The notes: generated by a model not told the origin, from the letters alone. A DNA stretch of 64,000 nt from JBDKFK01 sp039798745 (GCA_039798745.1 JBDKFK010000005.1:1-64000), one strand, 5' to 3'. Positions 23,590 to 33,432 are shown, counted from the first letter of the stretch. Made by a program: numbers and translations.

Positions 23590-25971
23590 ATGCCAATGAT
23601 TGCTCACCAACGGACTGTTCCTACTATCCTAGTTCTATTCGGAGCTACCGGTGACTTGATGAAAAAAAAGATTGTCCCGGCGCTCTATCATTTGTATGAA
23701 AGTGATAGACTCCCCGCCTTATTTCATATTATTGGTTTTTCCAGACGAGATATATCTACAGAGGCATTTAGAAAACAGATTGCTGAAATACTACGTGAAC
23801 ACGATGATACAGAACTACCCGAAAAAACAGTAACCGCATTTCTTAATCTGTTTTCTTATCATCAGGGTAACTTTTCTGAGTTACAGGATTACCAACGGTT
23901 GGCGATTGATCTGGGGAGAATTGATGGGGAGTGGAAAACGTGTGCCAATAAATTATTTTATCTAGCCGTTCCCCCTTTATATTATCAAACCATGTTACAT
24001 CACCTGGCAGACTCAGGTCTTACCATACCGTGCGGACCGGAAGGGGGATGGACGAGAGTACTGGTTGAAAAACCTTTCGGGAAGGATCTTAAAACTGCAG
24101 AGGAGCTCGATTTATTGCTGGCTCAGTTGTTCAAAGAGGAACAGATATACAGAATTGATCACTATCTGGCGAAAGAAATGCTGCAAAACATTCTTACATT
24201 CCGTTTCTCCAATAACCTCATGGAGTCTTCATGGAATAACCGTCATATAGAAAAGATTGAGATTAAACTGTATGAATCAATTGGTGTTGAAAAAAGAGGA
24301 TCGCTTTACGACGGCCTGGGTGCTCTTAAAGATGTGGGACAAAACCATCTGTTACAGATGTTAGCTCTTATTACTATGTCCCGGACTTCAATGTTTGACT
24401 CCGTTAGTATACGTAAAAAACGCTCTGAGATTCTTAAGACGCTCATAGTCCCCGGTCCGGAAGAGATCGTAACAAATACTATACGAGGACAGTATGAAGG
24501 GTATACATCTGTTAAAAGTGTACAACCTACGTCTCAGACCGAGACGTACTTTAAAGTTATTGCCAAACTTGATTCACCCCGGTGGCAAGGTGTGCCTATC
24601 ATTATCGAAGCTGGTAAGGAGCTGCCGGAATCAAGAAAAGAGATCATTGTAACCTTCAAACATCTGTCTCCCTGTCTGTGCCCCGATGATAATCATTACA
24701 AAAATACCGTAATTTTTTCACTTGAACCTGAAGAAAAAATAACAATTTGTTTCTGGTCAAAAAAACCTGGTCTCAAGATGGAGCTGGAAGAGCAGTCTTT
24801 TGAGTTCAATCTGGGGAAGTCGAGAAAACAGAAACATAAAGTCGAAGAATACGAGCGGTTACTCCTTGATTGTATCGATGGTAATCAGCTTCTTTTTGTC
24901 TCAACCGACGAGGTAAAAGCTGTGTGGCGTTTTATAGACCCGATTGTCGAAATGTGGAGCAAAAACACAGTACCTCTTATTAAGTATAAGAAAAAGAGCA
25001 GTGACATACTTAATCTATCGCTCGAAGAAAAAATAACCTCAGCACAGGGATATCGTACGAGAGATGAGATTGGAGTAATTGGCCTGGGGAAAATGGGCAA
25101 AGGGATAGCGCGTCATTTATTGGAGCAGGGATGGCATGTAGTTGGGTATAACCGCACAGAAGAAGTAACTCAGGAGCTCACTCAAGATGGTCTTACCGCA
25201 GTGGTCGGTATAAAAGAGTTGGTAGACAAGCTCAAAGCTCCTCGTGTGATATGGTTAATGTTGCCTGCAGGCAAGGTGATAGATGAATATCTGTTTGGAA
25301 GAGAAGGAGTAATACAGTATCTTGAAAAAGGAGATATTGTGATAGATGCGGCAAACTCTTTTTATAAAGATACAATAAGCCGAGCGGCAAAGGCACGAAA
25401 AAAAGGCATTACATATATTGATGTTGGAGTCTCTGGAGGGCCTGGTGGAGCACGCTATGGGGCGTGTTTGATGGTGGGTGGAGATAAACAAACATACGAC
25501 TCATTACTTCCTCTCTATGTTGATCTGTCAGTTCCAGGTGGAGTGCAGTTCTGCGAAGGCACGGGCGCGGGGCATTTTGTAAAGATGGTACACAACGGCA
25601 TTGAGTATGGCATGATGCAGGCCATCGCGGAAGGATTTGCCATTCTCAAAAAAGCAAAATATAAACTCAATCTTGAGCATATTGCAGATATATATAATCA
25701 TGGAAGCGTAATAGAATCAAAGCTTATGGGTTGGTTACAAAACGCGTTTCATATATACGGACCGGAACTTAAGAAGATTTCGGGTACAGTGGCTCACACA
25801 GGTGAGGGCGCATGGACTGTTAACACTGCACGTGAAATGAAGATTGCAGCAAAGGTAATAGAAGACGCTCTTACATTCCGCATAGAATCAGAAAAGAATC
25901 CCAGTTATACGGGTCAAGTAGTTTCTGCGCTGCGCAATCAGTTTGGAGGACATAATGTACAAAAAAAATAA
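23590..25971 (+). CDS. Fused glucose-6-phosphate / 6-phosphogluconate dehydrogenase
   Basis: A 793-residue continuous frame. Residues 1 to about 480 are a glucose-6-phosphate dehydrogenase: the nucleotide motif GATGDLMKKKI (18-28), the active-site RIDHYLAKE (about 188, normal Gly replaced by Ala) and EKPFGKDL. After a short linker, residues from about 495 are a complete short-form 6-phosphogluconate dehydrogenase: GVIGLGKMGKG, GVSGGPGGARYG, KMVHNGIEYGMMQ and a C-terminal ALRNQFGGH. The chain would carry both oxidative steps of the pentose-phosphate pathway; the lactonase between them is not encoded nearby. The cyclase-family gene follows 5 bases after the stop. No frameshift or internal stop marks the junction. 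Confidence 0.93.
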   Translation: MPMIAHQRTVPTILVLFGATGDLMKKKIVPALYHLYESDRLPALFHIIGFSRRDISTEAFRKQIAEILREHDDTELPEKTVTAFLNLFSYHQGNFSELQDYQRLAIDLGRIDGEWKTCANKLFYLAVPPLYYQTMLHHLADSGLTIPCGPEGGWTRVLVEKPFGKDLKTAEELDLLLAQLFKEEQIYRIDHYLAKEMLQNILTFRFSNNLMESSWNNRHIEKIEIKLYESIGVEKRGSLYDGLGALKDVGQNHLLQMLALITMSRTSMFDSVSIRKKRSEILKTLIVPGPEEIVTNTIRGQYEGYTSVKSVQPTSQTETYFKVIAKLDSPRWQGVPIIIEAGKELPESRKEIIVTFKHLSPCLCPDDNHYKNTVIFSLEPEEKITICFWSKKPGLKMELEEQSFEFNLGKSRKQKHKVEEYERLLLDCIDGNQLLFVSTDEVKAVWRFIDPIVEMWSKNTVPLIKYKKKSSDILNLSLEEKITSAQGYRTRDEIGVIGLGKMGKGIARHLLEQGWHVVGYNRTEEVTQELTQDGLTAVVGIKELVDKLKAPRVIWLMLPAGKVIDEYLFGREGVIQYLEKGDIVIDAANSFYKDTISRAAKARKKGITYIDVGVSGGPGGARYGACLMVGGDKQTYDSLLPLYVDLSVPGGVQFCEGTGAGHFVKMVHNGIEYGMMQAIAEGFAILKKAKYKLNLEHIADIYNHGSVIESKLMGWLQNAFHIYGPELKKISGTVAHTGEGAWTVNTAREMKIAAKVIEDALTFRIESEKNPSYTGQVVSALRNQFGGHNVQKK

Positions 25972-25976
25972 TCTTT

Positions 25977-26603
25977 ATGAAATATAAACGAATAATAGAC
26001 ATTTCTATAATGCTTAACCCTGCGACAAGCATATATCCGGGAAATCCACCGTTTGAGGTTGAGACCTTTGCTAGCGCCAGCGGAACGGCATATAACTCAA
26101 AGATAATACTGGGGACGCATGTCGGTACTCATATTGATACACCGGGACATATAGATAAAGATGGCATGAATATAGACGATCTGAGTCTGAATATATTTGT
26201 CGGACCGTGTCGTGTTCTTGATTTCACACACGTGTCCGGGAGTATTAAGGCCGATGACCTTAAACAGAAACATATTGCCCGCGGTGAACGGATACTTATG
26301 AAAACAAATAATTCGTTAAGGGGGTTTACAACCTTTTATGATGACTATGTTTTTCTTTCGGGAGAAGGCGCTCAGTATCTTGCGGAATCAGGAATAATAC
26401 TCTGCGGCATTGACGCATTTTCGGTTAAGCAAAAAGGATCAGCAGATAATACTCCTCATTCAGCGCTTCTTGAAAAAGTAATTCCAATTGTTGAAGGTCT
26501 TGACCTGAAGCAGGTGACAGAAGGTACGTATGATCTTATTGTTCTTCCGCTTAAGCTGGAAACAGGTGATGGGGCGCCGGCGCGTGCAATCCTCCTGGAA
26601 TAA
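25977..26603 (+). CDS. Cyclase-family (kynurenine-formamidase-like) metal hydrolase
   Basis: A 208-residue protein of the cyclase/arylformamidase family. The metal-binding signature GTHVGTHIDTPGH is intact, and the IYPGNPPFE opening and the SGEGAQYLAESG segment fit the fold. Known members open N-formylkynurenine or cyclise polyketides; none of those pathways is visible here, so the substrate stays open. It starts 5 bases after the stop of the fusion dehydrogenase and is on the same strand, so co-transcription is likely. It could handle a lactone or amide related to that pathway, but this is speculation. Confidence 0.85.
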   Translation: MKYKRIIDISIMLNPATSIYPGNPPFEVETFASASGTAYNSKIILGTHVGTHIDTPGHIDKDGMNIDDLSLNIFVGPCRVLDFTHVSGSIKADDLKQKHIARGERILMKTNNSLRGFTTFYDDYVFLSGEGAQYLAESGIILCGIDAFSVKQKGSADNTPHSALLEKVIPIVEGLDLKQVTEGTYDLIVLPLKLETGDGAPARAILLE

Positions 26604-26643
26604 ATTGATATTTCTTCACCTATAATCTAGACTTATTTTAGAC

Positions 26644-29600
26644 ATGAAAAACATGCGAAATTATGTTTGTGGTATTTTTCTTTCATTAGCTATATGCTCT
26701 GCATTTTTTGCACCCTCAGTCGTGCTCGCGGAAGGAACAATTTCTAACATTGGCGTCAACCCTGGTTCAGATGCAGGTGCAGATGCTGTTTCGTGGGCTA
26801 ATGCCATGCCTATCATGATTGACGCGTATGGTAACTACATTGTGCCGACGGAAAATACTGGTGGCACATATTATTTTACCTACAGTAATAATAAAGGCAG
26901 TTCATGGACTTCTGTAAGCCAAACAGGCCTTGGTCGTCCAACCGCCGTGTACGACAGTCGGAACGATAAGATCCATGTTCTTGTTGAAGAGACGAATAGT
27001 GTCAAATATAAACGTTTTACTATACAACGCAACGCGTCATATCAAATAACAGGCATAAGCGCCGAGTCAGGAATAAGTATGGAGATGGAAGCTCTCGGTG
27101 CGTGTGCTACATCTGAGGGTGGAACATATCCCATGTTATTATGGAAGGACAACGGTTCTAACGGTATTCTTGCCGCTTTTTGGGAGGTGAAGAAAATCTG
27201 TTCAGGAACAACCTATTTTGAGACCCGGGCATCAATGAGAACGCTGTCAAACACGAGCGCCGATAATACTGCGTCCAACTGGAAAGGTTTAAACGGCACA
27301 GACGATAATGGTACTGGCGCAGCAGTTGTAGACTACAATACCCTTTATACCTACACAGGGACCCCTTCTAGCGGACGAAAATTTACCCACGCAGCATTTA
27401 TACGAGGCGGTTCCGGCTCCAAAAGTGAGGATATTTATTACTTTAACATCGATGAAAACGCCACTTTTGGTTTCCGAAGATTAGGCTGGAATGGAGTATC
27501 CAATAATTGGTCTGGAGCATGGACATCGCGTGCTACGTTTGGAGGCAATGTCACCAATGGGAGCGGGTATTCCGCCAAAGATGAACTTATTACAAAACCT
27601 GTATATGACAGCAATCTTAATAGAGTATATATTGGCATAGCCCGTTATCTCAGTGGAGGTTTGGGTGATACTCAAAGTCTGTTTTATGTAGATTCAAGTG
27701 ACAGTATAAGCTCAGGAGTAAATGTATATTCGGCAGGTGGAAGCGCATGGTTTGCCCCAACATATGACATTATGTATAACTCGGATGATCAGAAGATTTA
27801 TTCTTTTTATCAAACATCTAGCCGTGATCCGACAAACTCGTCCAATACGAGTACATCCTTTGAAGGAGATCTTTGGTATAGCACATATGATGGCAGTACT
27901 CTTGGAACTGCCCAACCGTTCATGACGCAGCAAATTGGTGGAGTAACCTATACGGTTGATATTCCTATTGTGTATCAAGCTCCTGATAGTAATCGGATCA
28001 TCCTATTTTTCAGAGCTGATGGACCCGAAGAACCCTTCACACCACCTCATTATATCTTTTTCGGATACATTTCTTCAGGAGGCGCGAATACTACCCCAAC
28101 CATGACTCCTATAAGCGGTAGTAACTATAGCATAACCACATACAATGATTTTGATCAAAGTTGTTCTACATTAACAGACGCGCAGGTCAGCAAAATAGCT
28201 GATGGTGAGGTGGGTTTAGCAGCTTCGTTTCGTGACGACTTTGAGACACCACGATCGCCATATGTTTCTCTTTTTTCCGAGCGTTGGAGCTCTGGAACAT
28301 GGAGCGGTGGATCTTACATACCCCAACCACAAGGCACACTGCTTGTCTATGGAGCAAATGGTGCGTATGTTCTGGGGCAGACATCATTCACTAATAAAAT
28401 TCTTGAGTATCGCGCCATGTTCACGAATCACGATTTTCAGCATCTAGGATGGGCCGATGGTACCGGATTTGGAAAATTTGTGATGTTTAGCACTGCTAAT
28501 AACGGACAGCTGAATACGCGCACATACGATGGATCTAGTCAGACAATGAATGGCTTGGGAACTTCTTACTATGGCGCGTATCACACATATAAAGTCGATT
28601 TTGGAGCATCTCAGGTGAGATATTACATAGACAATACATTAGTAGATACCGTGAGTACCAATATTCCAACAGGGGCTATGTACCCTATCGCTTCTAATAA
28701 CACTACGACCTCTGGATCGAACCTTACGCTCGACTGGTTGCAAGTGCCAGCGTATCCTACGACGACCGGGACATATCAAACTTGTGGCATCAACTCTGCT
28801 GTAACTGACGCTTCTTGGAACTCTATCACTTTTACGGCGTCAACATCGGGCTCTACTTCTTACACAGTGAAAGCTCGTACGTCCAATGATAACAGTAGTT
28901 GGTCATCATGGTCTTCAGCACTCTCAAGTGGGGGTAATCTAACAGGCGCTGTCGGCAAGTTTGTTCAGTTTCTTATCACGCTTACCGGCACATCATCAGA
29001 GACACCAACGTTCAATAGCGTATCGATGACAGTAGCCTCTCCCACTCCAACGTCCACCTCAACTCCCACCCCCACGCTTACACCCACACCAACCTCAGTA
29101 TCCTCATCTTCCTCCTCATCATCACAGAGCACAACATCGAGTTCGAGTAGCGGTAACTCAGGCCCTTCCTCAGACCCAATCGCTACTACCTCACATATTT
29201 TTATAACCGCTATCGGCAATCTCAAAACATTGTTTATCAGCTCGGCTGATAGCGCAACAGTTCCGAAAGAGCCGGTTAAGACCGATAAACGACGTCCGAC
29301 AATAGTCGGCGTCGCCGAAGCAGGAACTTATGTGATTCTCCAACTGAAAGAGCAAGGAGATGAGCATAGAATGAAAGTAGATGATAGCTCATCGTTTAGT
29401 TGGACGTCTGATCATGATTTGGCAGTTGGTATATATACTCTTGCCGCACGAGTTGAAGACGATGGCAAGGTACGTCGTCTGCCGGATTTTCAGGTACAGA
29501 TAACACAACCGTTCGCAACGTTTAAGGTGAGCGAAGTGAATACTATTTCTGAGAAACCAAGCAAAGCGAATCCTGATACTGAGACTCATGAAACAAGTGA

Positions 29601-29994
29601 TGCTACTCTTACACCTACAATCACGGGAACACGTGCATCTGCCACAAAGGATGTCACGGTCGAAGTTAAGGATACAGAGGGAAAACCCGTTACTAACTCA
29701 GAAGTGATCTTGTATTCACAACCAAAACGCGCGAGGACGGATAGTAAGGGACAGGCACACTTTAAGAATATCGCGACAGGTACACACACGCTTGTCGTTA
29801 ATTATGGAGCATCAACCGGGACACAGAAGATAACAGTTTCTGATGATCCGTCTGTAAAGACTGTAGAACTGAAAGTAGTTGTAGAACCAAAACAAAGTAT
29901 TCCTATGAATGTATTTATTATCACCGTAATCGTGTTATTAGGAATCATCCTTGGACTGATATACAAAAATAATCTACGGAGAAGACACACATGA
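26644..29994 (+). CDS. Large multidomain cell-surface protein
   Basis: An 1116-residue exported protein: signal peptide (residues about 6-29, cut near VLAEG), a region with repeated Trp/Asn/Asp-rich strands to about residue 490 that looks like a beta-propeller, a beta-sandwich (about 520-690, lectin- or LamG-like), a further strand-rich domain, a Pro/Thr then Ser-rich linker (about 800-845), two Ig- or carboxypeptidase-regulatory-like domains (about 880-945 and 985-1080) and a C-terminal membrane helix with a basic tail (KNNLRRRHT). It is anchored by that helix, not by a visible sortase signal. Binding targets are unknown. It overlaps the converging nuclease by 21 bases. Confidence 0.85.
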   Translation: MKNMRNYVCGIFLSLAICSAFFAPSVVLAEGTISNIGVNPGSDAGADAVSWANAMPIMIDAYGNYIVPTENTGGTYYFTYSNNKGSSWTSVSQTGLGRPTAVYDSRNDKIHVLVEETNSVKYKRFTIQRNASYQITGISAESGISMEMEALGACATSEGGTYPMLLWKDNGSNGILAAFWEVKKICSGTTYFETRASMRTLSNTSADNTASNWKGLNGTDDNGTGAAVVDYNTLYTYTGTPSSGRKFTHAAFIRGGSGSKSEDIYYFNIDENATFGFRRLGWNGVSNNWSGAWTSRATFGGNVTNGSGYSAKDELITKPVYDSNLNRVYIGIARYLSGGLGDTQSLFYVDSSDSISSGVNVYSAGGSAWFAPTYDIMYNSDDQKIYSFYQTSSRDPTNSSNTSTSFEGDLWYSTYDGSTLGTAQPFMTQQIGGVTYTVDIPIVYQAPDSNRIILFFRADGPEEPFTPPHYIFFGYISSGGANTTPTMTPISGSNYSITTYNDFDQSCSTLTDAQVSKIADGEVGLAASFRDDFETPRSPYVSLFSERWSSGTWSGGSYIPQPQGTLLVYGANGAYVLGQTSFTNKILEYRAMFTNHDFQHLGWADGTGFGKFVMFSTANNGQLNTRTYDGSSQTMNGLGTSYYGAYHTYKVDFGASQVRYYIDNTLVDTVSTNIPTGAMYPIASNNTTTSGSNLTLDWLQVPAYPTTTGTYQTCGINSAVTDASWNSITFTASTSGSTSYTVKARTSNDNSSWSSWSSALSSGGNLTGAVGKFVQFLITLTGTSSETPTFNSVSMTVASPTPTSTSTPTPTLTPTPTSVSSSSSSSSQSTTSSSSSGNSGPSSDPIATTSHIFITAIGNLKTLFISSADSATVPKEPVKTDKRRPTIVGVAEAGTYVILQLKEQGDEHRMKVDDSSSFSWTSDHDLAVGIYTLAARVEDDGKVRRLPDFQVQITQPFATFKVSEVNTISEKPSKANPDTETHETSDATLTPTITGTRASATKDVTVEVKDTEGKPVTNSEVILYSQPKRARTDSKGQAHFKNIATGTHTLVVNYGASTGTQKITVSDDPSVKTVELKVVVEPKQSIPMNVFIITVIVLLGIILGLIYKNNLRRRHT

Positions 29995-30597
29995 TTTCCA
30001 TAAACCCAGTTTGTTTTCACGCGCGCGCTTTTCCGCTGCCCTAAACGTAGGCTCATACGCAACGTCCGGCGGATATGTTCTCGCATGGGCGTATCCTTCT
30101 TCTACCAAAGCTTCATTTACAAAGATTCCTGCAGAAGATGATTCAGGTTGAAGAAACACATATCTTAACAATCTCCCGTATCTATCTGTCTCCGAAACAT
30201 CTTTTACCAGCTTAACCGATTTTCCCGCAACGAGAGATTCATTCTTTTTCCGTGCTTCTTCGCCGTAACACTGTACTCCTTTGGTGGGGTGATGGAGTTC
30301 TGGGGTATCTATACCGATGTATCGTACTTTTTGACCTGTTTCAATCTCAATAGTATCTCCGTCAATTATCCTTGTCGCGGTATGCATAGTAGTATCAGTA
30401 ACCGTCTGCACGTCGGTAATTGGCTGTTGCGGCTGTTGAGTAGCACTTGTGGGTGATAGAGTAGGTGAAAGAGTCGGAGTAAGCGTAGCCTTTGCCGTTG
30501 AAGGCGAGGTCTGGGTAAGGGGACCAGAGCTGATAAACCAGTAGACAAGTGCCAGCGCTACTGCAATTATCAATTTTTCTGTTGAGCGGCGTCTCAT
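29974..30597 (-). CDS. Secreted or anchored thermonuclease-family nuclease
   Basis: A 207-residue protein with an N-terminal membrane helix or signal (residues 9-25), a Thr/Pro/Ser/Gln-rich stalk and a staphylococcal-nuclease domain. RIIDGDTIEI, the catalytic region with Arg in VRYIGIDTPE, and ETDRYGRLLRYV contain the Asp, Glu and Arg residues of the calcium-dependent active site. Function would be degradation of extracellular DNA or RNA, plausible for an organism that scavenges nucleotides; that is inference. TACAAT lies 6 bases before the ATG. Confidence 0.92.
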   Translation of the reverse strand: MRRRSTEKLIIAVALALVYWFISSGPLTQTSPSTAKATLTPTLSPTLSPTSATQQPQQPITDVQTVTDTTMHTATRIIDGDTIEIETGQKVRYIGIDTPELHHPTKGVQCYGEEARKKNESLVAGKSVKLVKDVSETDRYGRLLRYVFLQPESSSAGIFVNEALVEEGYAHARTYPPDVAYEPTFRAAEKRARENKLGLWKSCVSSP

Positions 30598-30678
30598 ATA
30601 TGTATTGTACTATAGAAAGATATGTCAACCTACATTGCAGTTATCACAATAAACTGATACAATACTTAGGCTACATAT

Positions 30679-30752
30679 CGGGACGTAGTTCAGATGGCTA
30701 GAATGCACGCTTTGGGAGCGTGAGGTCGCGGGTTCGAGTCCCGCCGTCCCGA
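30679..30752 (+). tRNA. tRNA-Pro (UGG)
   Basis: A cloverleaf of 74 bases. The acceptor stem CGGGACG pairs with CGTCCCG (30745-30751) with discriminator A; the anticodon stem CACGC/GCGTG encloses TTTGGGA with anticodon TGG; the T arm has GGTTCGAGTCC. CCA is not encoded. It lies between the nuclease and radC. Confidence 0.97.
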
Positions 30753-30810
30753 CATTTTTATCGCTTATAGGCTACAGACTTTGTTTTGGTAATCTGCTAT
30801 ATCTTAAATC

Positions 30811-31479
30811 ATGAAGTTTACGGATATCCCTTTATTTGATCGTCCCCGTGAAAAATTTATAAGCAAAGGCGCTTCATATGTAACTGATGCTGAGTTACTG
30901 GCACTTATTATCCGTAGTGGATCAAAAGGTAGGCATGTACTTGAGGCGGCCGGAGATATCCTTAACCGTTTTTCGATCACGGCACTCGGAAAGCTTATGT
31001 ACGAAGATATTGTGGCTATACCAGGTATAGATACTGCAAAAGCCTGTTCACTCATGGCGGCGATCGAGCTGGGGAAAAGAGTCTATCAGCAGGCAGGCGA
31101 AAAACCGCCTGCAGTAACCCAGCCTGAAGATGTGCTCATACTTGTCGCAGATATCGCTCACCGAAAGAAGGAACATTTTGTTGTTCTCTATCTTAATGCC
31201 CGCAATCATTTGATCGATCGAGAAGTAATCTCAATCGGAACGGTAAACGCGAGTATTGTACATCCCCGTGAAGTATTTGAACCTGCGATACGAATGGTCG
31301 CGGCTCAGATGATACTTGTACATAATCATCCCTCAGGAGATCCTGATCCATCAGACGCGGATATTGTACTCACTAAACGATTGAAGCAAGTCGGTACTAT
31401 AATGGGAATTGAAGTTGCTGATCACATAATAGTAGCCGGGACAAAATATGTAAGCTTGCGCGAAAAAGGCCTTATCTGA
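30811..31479 (+). CDS. radC: RadC-family JAB/MPN domain protein
   Basis: A 222-residue protein with an N-terminal helix-hairpin-helix-type region (GIDTAKACSLMAAIELGKR) and a JAB1/MPN metalloprotease-like domain. The JAMM zinc motif is complete: Glu within PREVFEPA, then HNHPSGDPDPSDAD. RadC was once linked to DNA repair; its real activity is still unclear. The ATG is preceded by a TATATC-like hexamer 7 bases away. The gene lies between tRNA-Pro and the aldolase on the same strand. Confidence 0.95.
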   Translation: MKFTDIPLFDRPREKFISKGASYVTDAELLALIIRSGSKGRHVLEAAGDILNRFSITALGKLMYEDIVAIPGIDTAKACSLMAAIELGKRVYQQAGEKPPAVTQPEDVLILVADIAHRKKEHFVVLYLNARNHLIDREVISIGTVNASIVHPREVFEPAIRMVAAQMILVHNHPSGDPDPSDADIVLTKRLKQVGTIMGIEVADHIIVAGTKYVSLREKGLI

Positions 31480-31504
31480 TAAAAATAGTGTAGAATTTTA
31501 GCAT

Positions 31505-32314
31505 ATGAGCATAGATATATTTAAACAAAACAAATCGCTTCTCATGCTTGCGATAGACCATCGGGGAAGTTTTCAGAAAATACTTAGTCCGGACAACCCA
31601 AATGCTGTTTCGGCTGAGGACGTTATTTCCACAAAGAAGAAAATAATTGATGCACTTCTTCCCGAATTCAGCGGCATTCTTATTGATCCTTTGTACGGGC
31701 TAAAAGCATATCCTGGCAAGCAAAAGCCCTTTTTGCTCTCGATAGAAAAAACGGGGTATGAGGCACAGAATGAAGGAAGAATAACTGAGCTTGAATATAC
31801 GGTCGAAGAACTAAAAGGCATGGGTGCTTCTGGAATAAAATTACTTATATATTTCAATCCTACCAATCAAACAGCTCAACAGCAGCTGGATACTGCAAAA
31901 ACAGTGCTTGAAGAATCTCATAAACACGATCTGCCTCTGTTCCTGGAAATAGTTACGTACGATGAGGGTTCCGCAGGGAAAGCGGACTGTATTGTAAAGT
32001 CAGTACAGATGTTCCTTGATCACGACATAAAAGCAGACGTATTCAAACTAGATTACCCGGAAAATGAACAAGCGTGTCGGCAGATAACTCAGATGCTTGG
32101 CTCTATACCCTGGATTCTCCTTACAAGGGGCGGCACATATGAGGTGTTCAAACAAAATCTTCAGACAGCGATCGCAAACGGAGCCATTGGATTTTTGGCA
32201 GGCCGATCTCTCTGGCAGGAGATAGGAGAACACAAAAATGACGCCGATACCTATCTGCAAAATACGGTGCTTCCAAGATTTAAGGAAATATGCGCTGTTG
32301 CTAAAGGAGCTTGA
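31505..32314 (+). CDS. Class I aldolase of the LacD/YihT type
   Basis: A TIM-barrel protein of 269 residues. MLAIDHRGSFQK at the N-terminus and KADVFKLDYP (a Schiff-base Lys candidate) near the middle resemble tagatose-1,6-bisphosphate and sulfofructose-phosphate aldolases. It cleaves or forms a ketose bisphosphate of unknown stereochemistry. It is distinct from the DhnA-type fructose-bisphosphate aldolase at 36.7 kb. TAGAAT lies 8 bases before the ATG. Its end overlaps the converging TraX-like gene by 14 bases. Confidence 0.78.
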   Translation: MSIDIFKQNKSLLMLAIDHRGSFQKILSPDNPNAVSAEDVISTKKKIIDALLPEFSGILIDPLYGLKAYPGKQKPFLLSIEKTGYEAQNEGRITELEYTVEELKGMGASGIKLLIYFNPTNQTAQQQLDTAKTVLEESHKHDLPLFLEIVTYDEGSAGKADCIVKSVQMFLDHDIKADVFKLDYPENEQACRQITQMLGSIPWILLTRGGTYEVFKQNLQTAIANGAIGFLAGRSLWQEIGEHKNDADTYLQNTVLPRFKEICAVAKGA

Positions 32315-32987
32315 GTAAGTAGATTATGAGTAAATGGAGAGGATAAAAAAAGTATAGATAATAGCCCGTTTTTATTCCTTCTTTCTTATTATAAAAAGCA
32401 ATAGCAAGGAGCGACAGCAGACATAGCGGTTGAAACAATCGTACCCCATCTACAGCCTGATGAGGATTTCCGGAAAGTTGGATGAGTATGGGTAGAGTAT
32501 AGACACTTACGATAAGAAGAGTATGCAACATAATCATCTTCGGAAGATCTTTGTAATAAACATACGATATCACTACCATCAGCACTGCAGTGGGGCCATA
32601 GTCTGTTTTTAGCATATATGCCGCAGCTACAGAAGCAAGAATTATTGCAAGGCGCATAAAGGTATGTCTTGTTTTGTTAAGTAACATAATAGCGCCGAGC
32701 CCGAGTGTGAAGCTAAATAATATATTTATAGTGTCAAACGCAGGATCTCGTTGTCTGTTGGCTAGTACAAACGGAACTTCGGATATAACTGCAAAGACAA
32801 GGAGGCGACGCATATATGAATATATGTCTTTCGTGTGATGCGCGCCGTTGGCTATAAGCCACGCAAAGAGAGGCATGGCAAGACGTCCGATGATGCGAAA
32901 CAATAATATCTGCGGGAAGAAAAATACGCCGACATGATCAATAACCATTGTGATAAGAGCGATAAGTTTGAGTTGGAACGCAGTCAT
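32301..32987 (-). CDS. TraX-like multi-pass membrane protein
   Basis: A 228-residue membrane protein with seven or eight helices. The opening AFQLKLIALITMVIDHVGVFF and the IGRLAMPLFAWLIANGAHHT segment match the TraX family, whose founding member acetylates F-pilin and whose relatives lie in the acyltransferase superfamily. No conjugation gene is here, so it more likely modifies a surface compound. The ATG at 32987 is preferred; divergent to it, 16 bases away, starts the DUF192 gene. Confidence 0.75.
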   Translation of the reverse strand: MTAFQLKLIALITMVIDHVGVFFFPQILLFRIIGRLAMPLFAWLIANGAHHTKDIYSYMRRLLVFAVISEVPFVLANRQRDPAFDTINILFSFTLGLGAIMLLNKTRHTFMRLAIILASVAAAYMLKTDYGPTAVLMVVISYVYYKDLPKMIMLHTLLIVSVYTLPILIQLSGNPHQAVDGVRLFQPLCLLSLLAIAFYNKKEGIKTGYYLYFFYPLHLLIIYLLKLL

Positions 32988-33003
32988 AGGTATCATTTAT
33001 TAT
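32988..33003. promoter_or_regulatory. Sixteen-base divergent promoter gap
   Basis: Only 16 bases separate the ATGs of the TraX-like gene (minus) and the DUF192 gene (plus). On the plus strand TATCAT stands 7 bases before the ATG at 33004. On the minus strand a TATAAT overlaps the divergent start codon. Both transcripts must begin at or next to their start codons. Confidence 0.6.
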
Positions 33004-33432
33004 ATGAAGAAAAAGCAATTCATTCTATACAGTATTTTGCTTATTATTACATGCGCGGGTGCCTATAGCGGATGGAAGTATAAAGCCCGTCAGGACGCAT
33101 TAAAGGGATGGAAAGGATATGAGACCGTATCTTATAAGATTTATAACACCTCATATGAGTTATTGGTCGCGGATACCGCGGACAAACAGGAAAAAGGACT
33201 TATGAATGTGCGTGAAATGAAAGAGTTTGATGGTATGCTCTTTACGTTTCCGACCGAAGAGTATCAGACATTCTGGAATGAAAATACCTTTCGCGATCTT
33301 GATATTTACTGGATACGAAAAGGTCGTGTTATCGCAAAAGATACATTACCCTCTGTTGAAAAAGGAGGACAGGTTATTGTAAGCTCTCCCGAGCGAGTGG
33401 ACACGGTAGTTGAGATTATCCGGCCGCTTTAA
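33004..33432 (+). CDS. DUF192 family exported protein
   Basis: A 142-residue protein with an N-terminal membrane anchor (residues 5-22) and a DUF192 domain. LLVADTADKQEKGLMNV and GMLFTFPTEEYQTFWNENTF are the family signatures; the fold is a small beta-barrel of unknown function, common in secreted or periplasmic proteins. The true start is 33004, right behind TATCAT; the longer frame from 32950 lies inside the divergent gene. The 3' end overlaps pgk, which converges, by 17 bases. Confidence 0.88.
   Translation: MKKKQFILYSILLIITCAGAYSGWKYKARQDALKGWKGYETVSYKIYNTSYELLVADTADKQEKGLMNVREMKEFDGMLFTFPTEEYQTFWNENTFRDLDIYWIRKGRVIAKDTLPSVEKGGQVIVSSPERVDTVVEIIRPL

Noticed and set aside
26644..29994. Sortase substrate for the sortase at 4.6 kb
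   Set aside because: The C-terminus has a membrane helix and basic tail but no LPxTG-like motif before it; the same holds for the other surface proteins.
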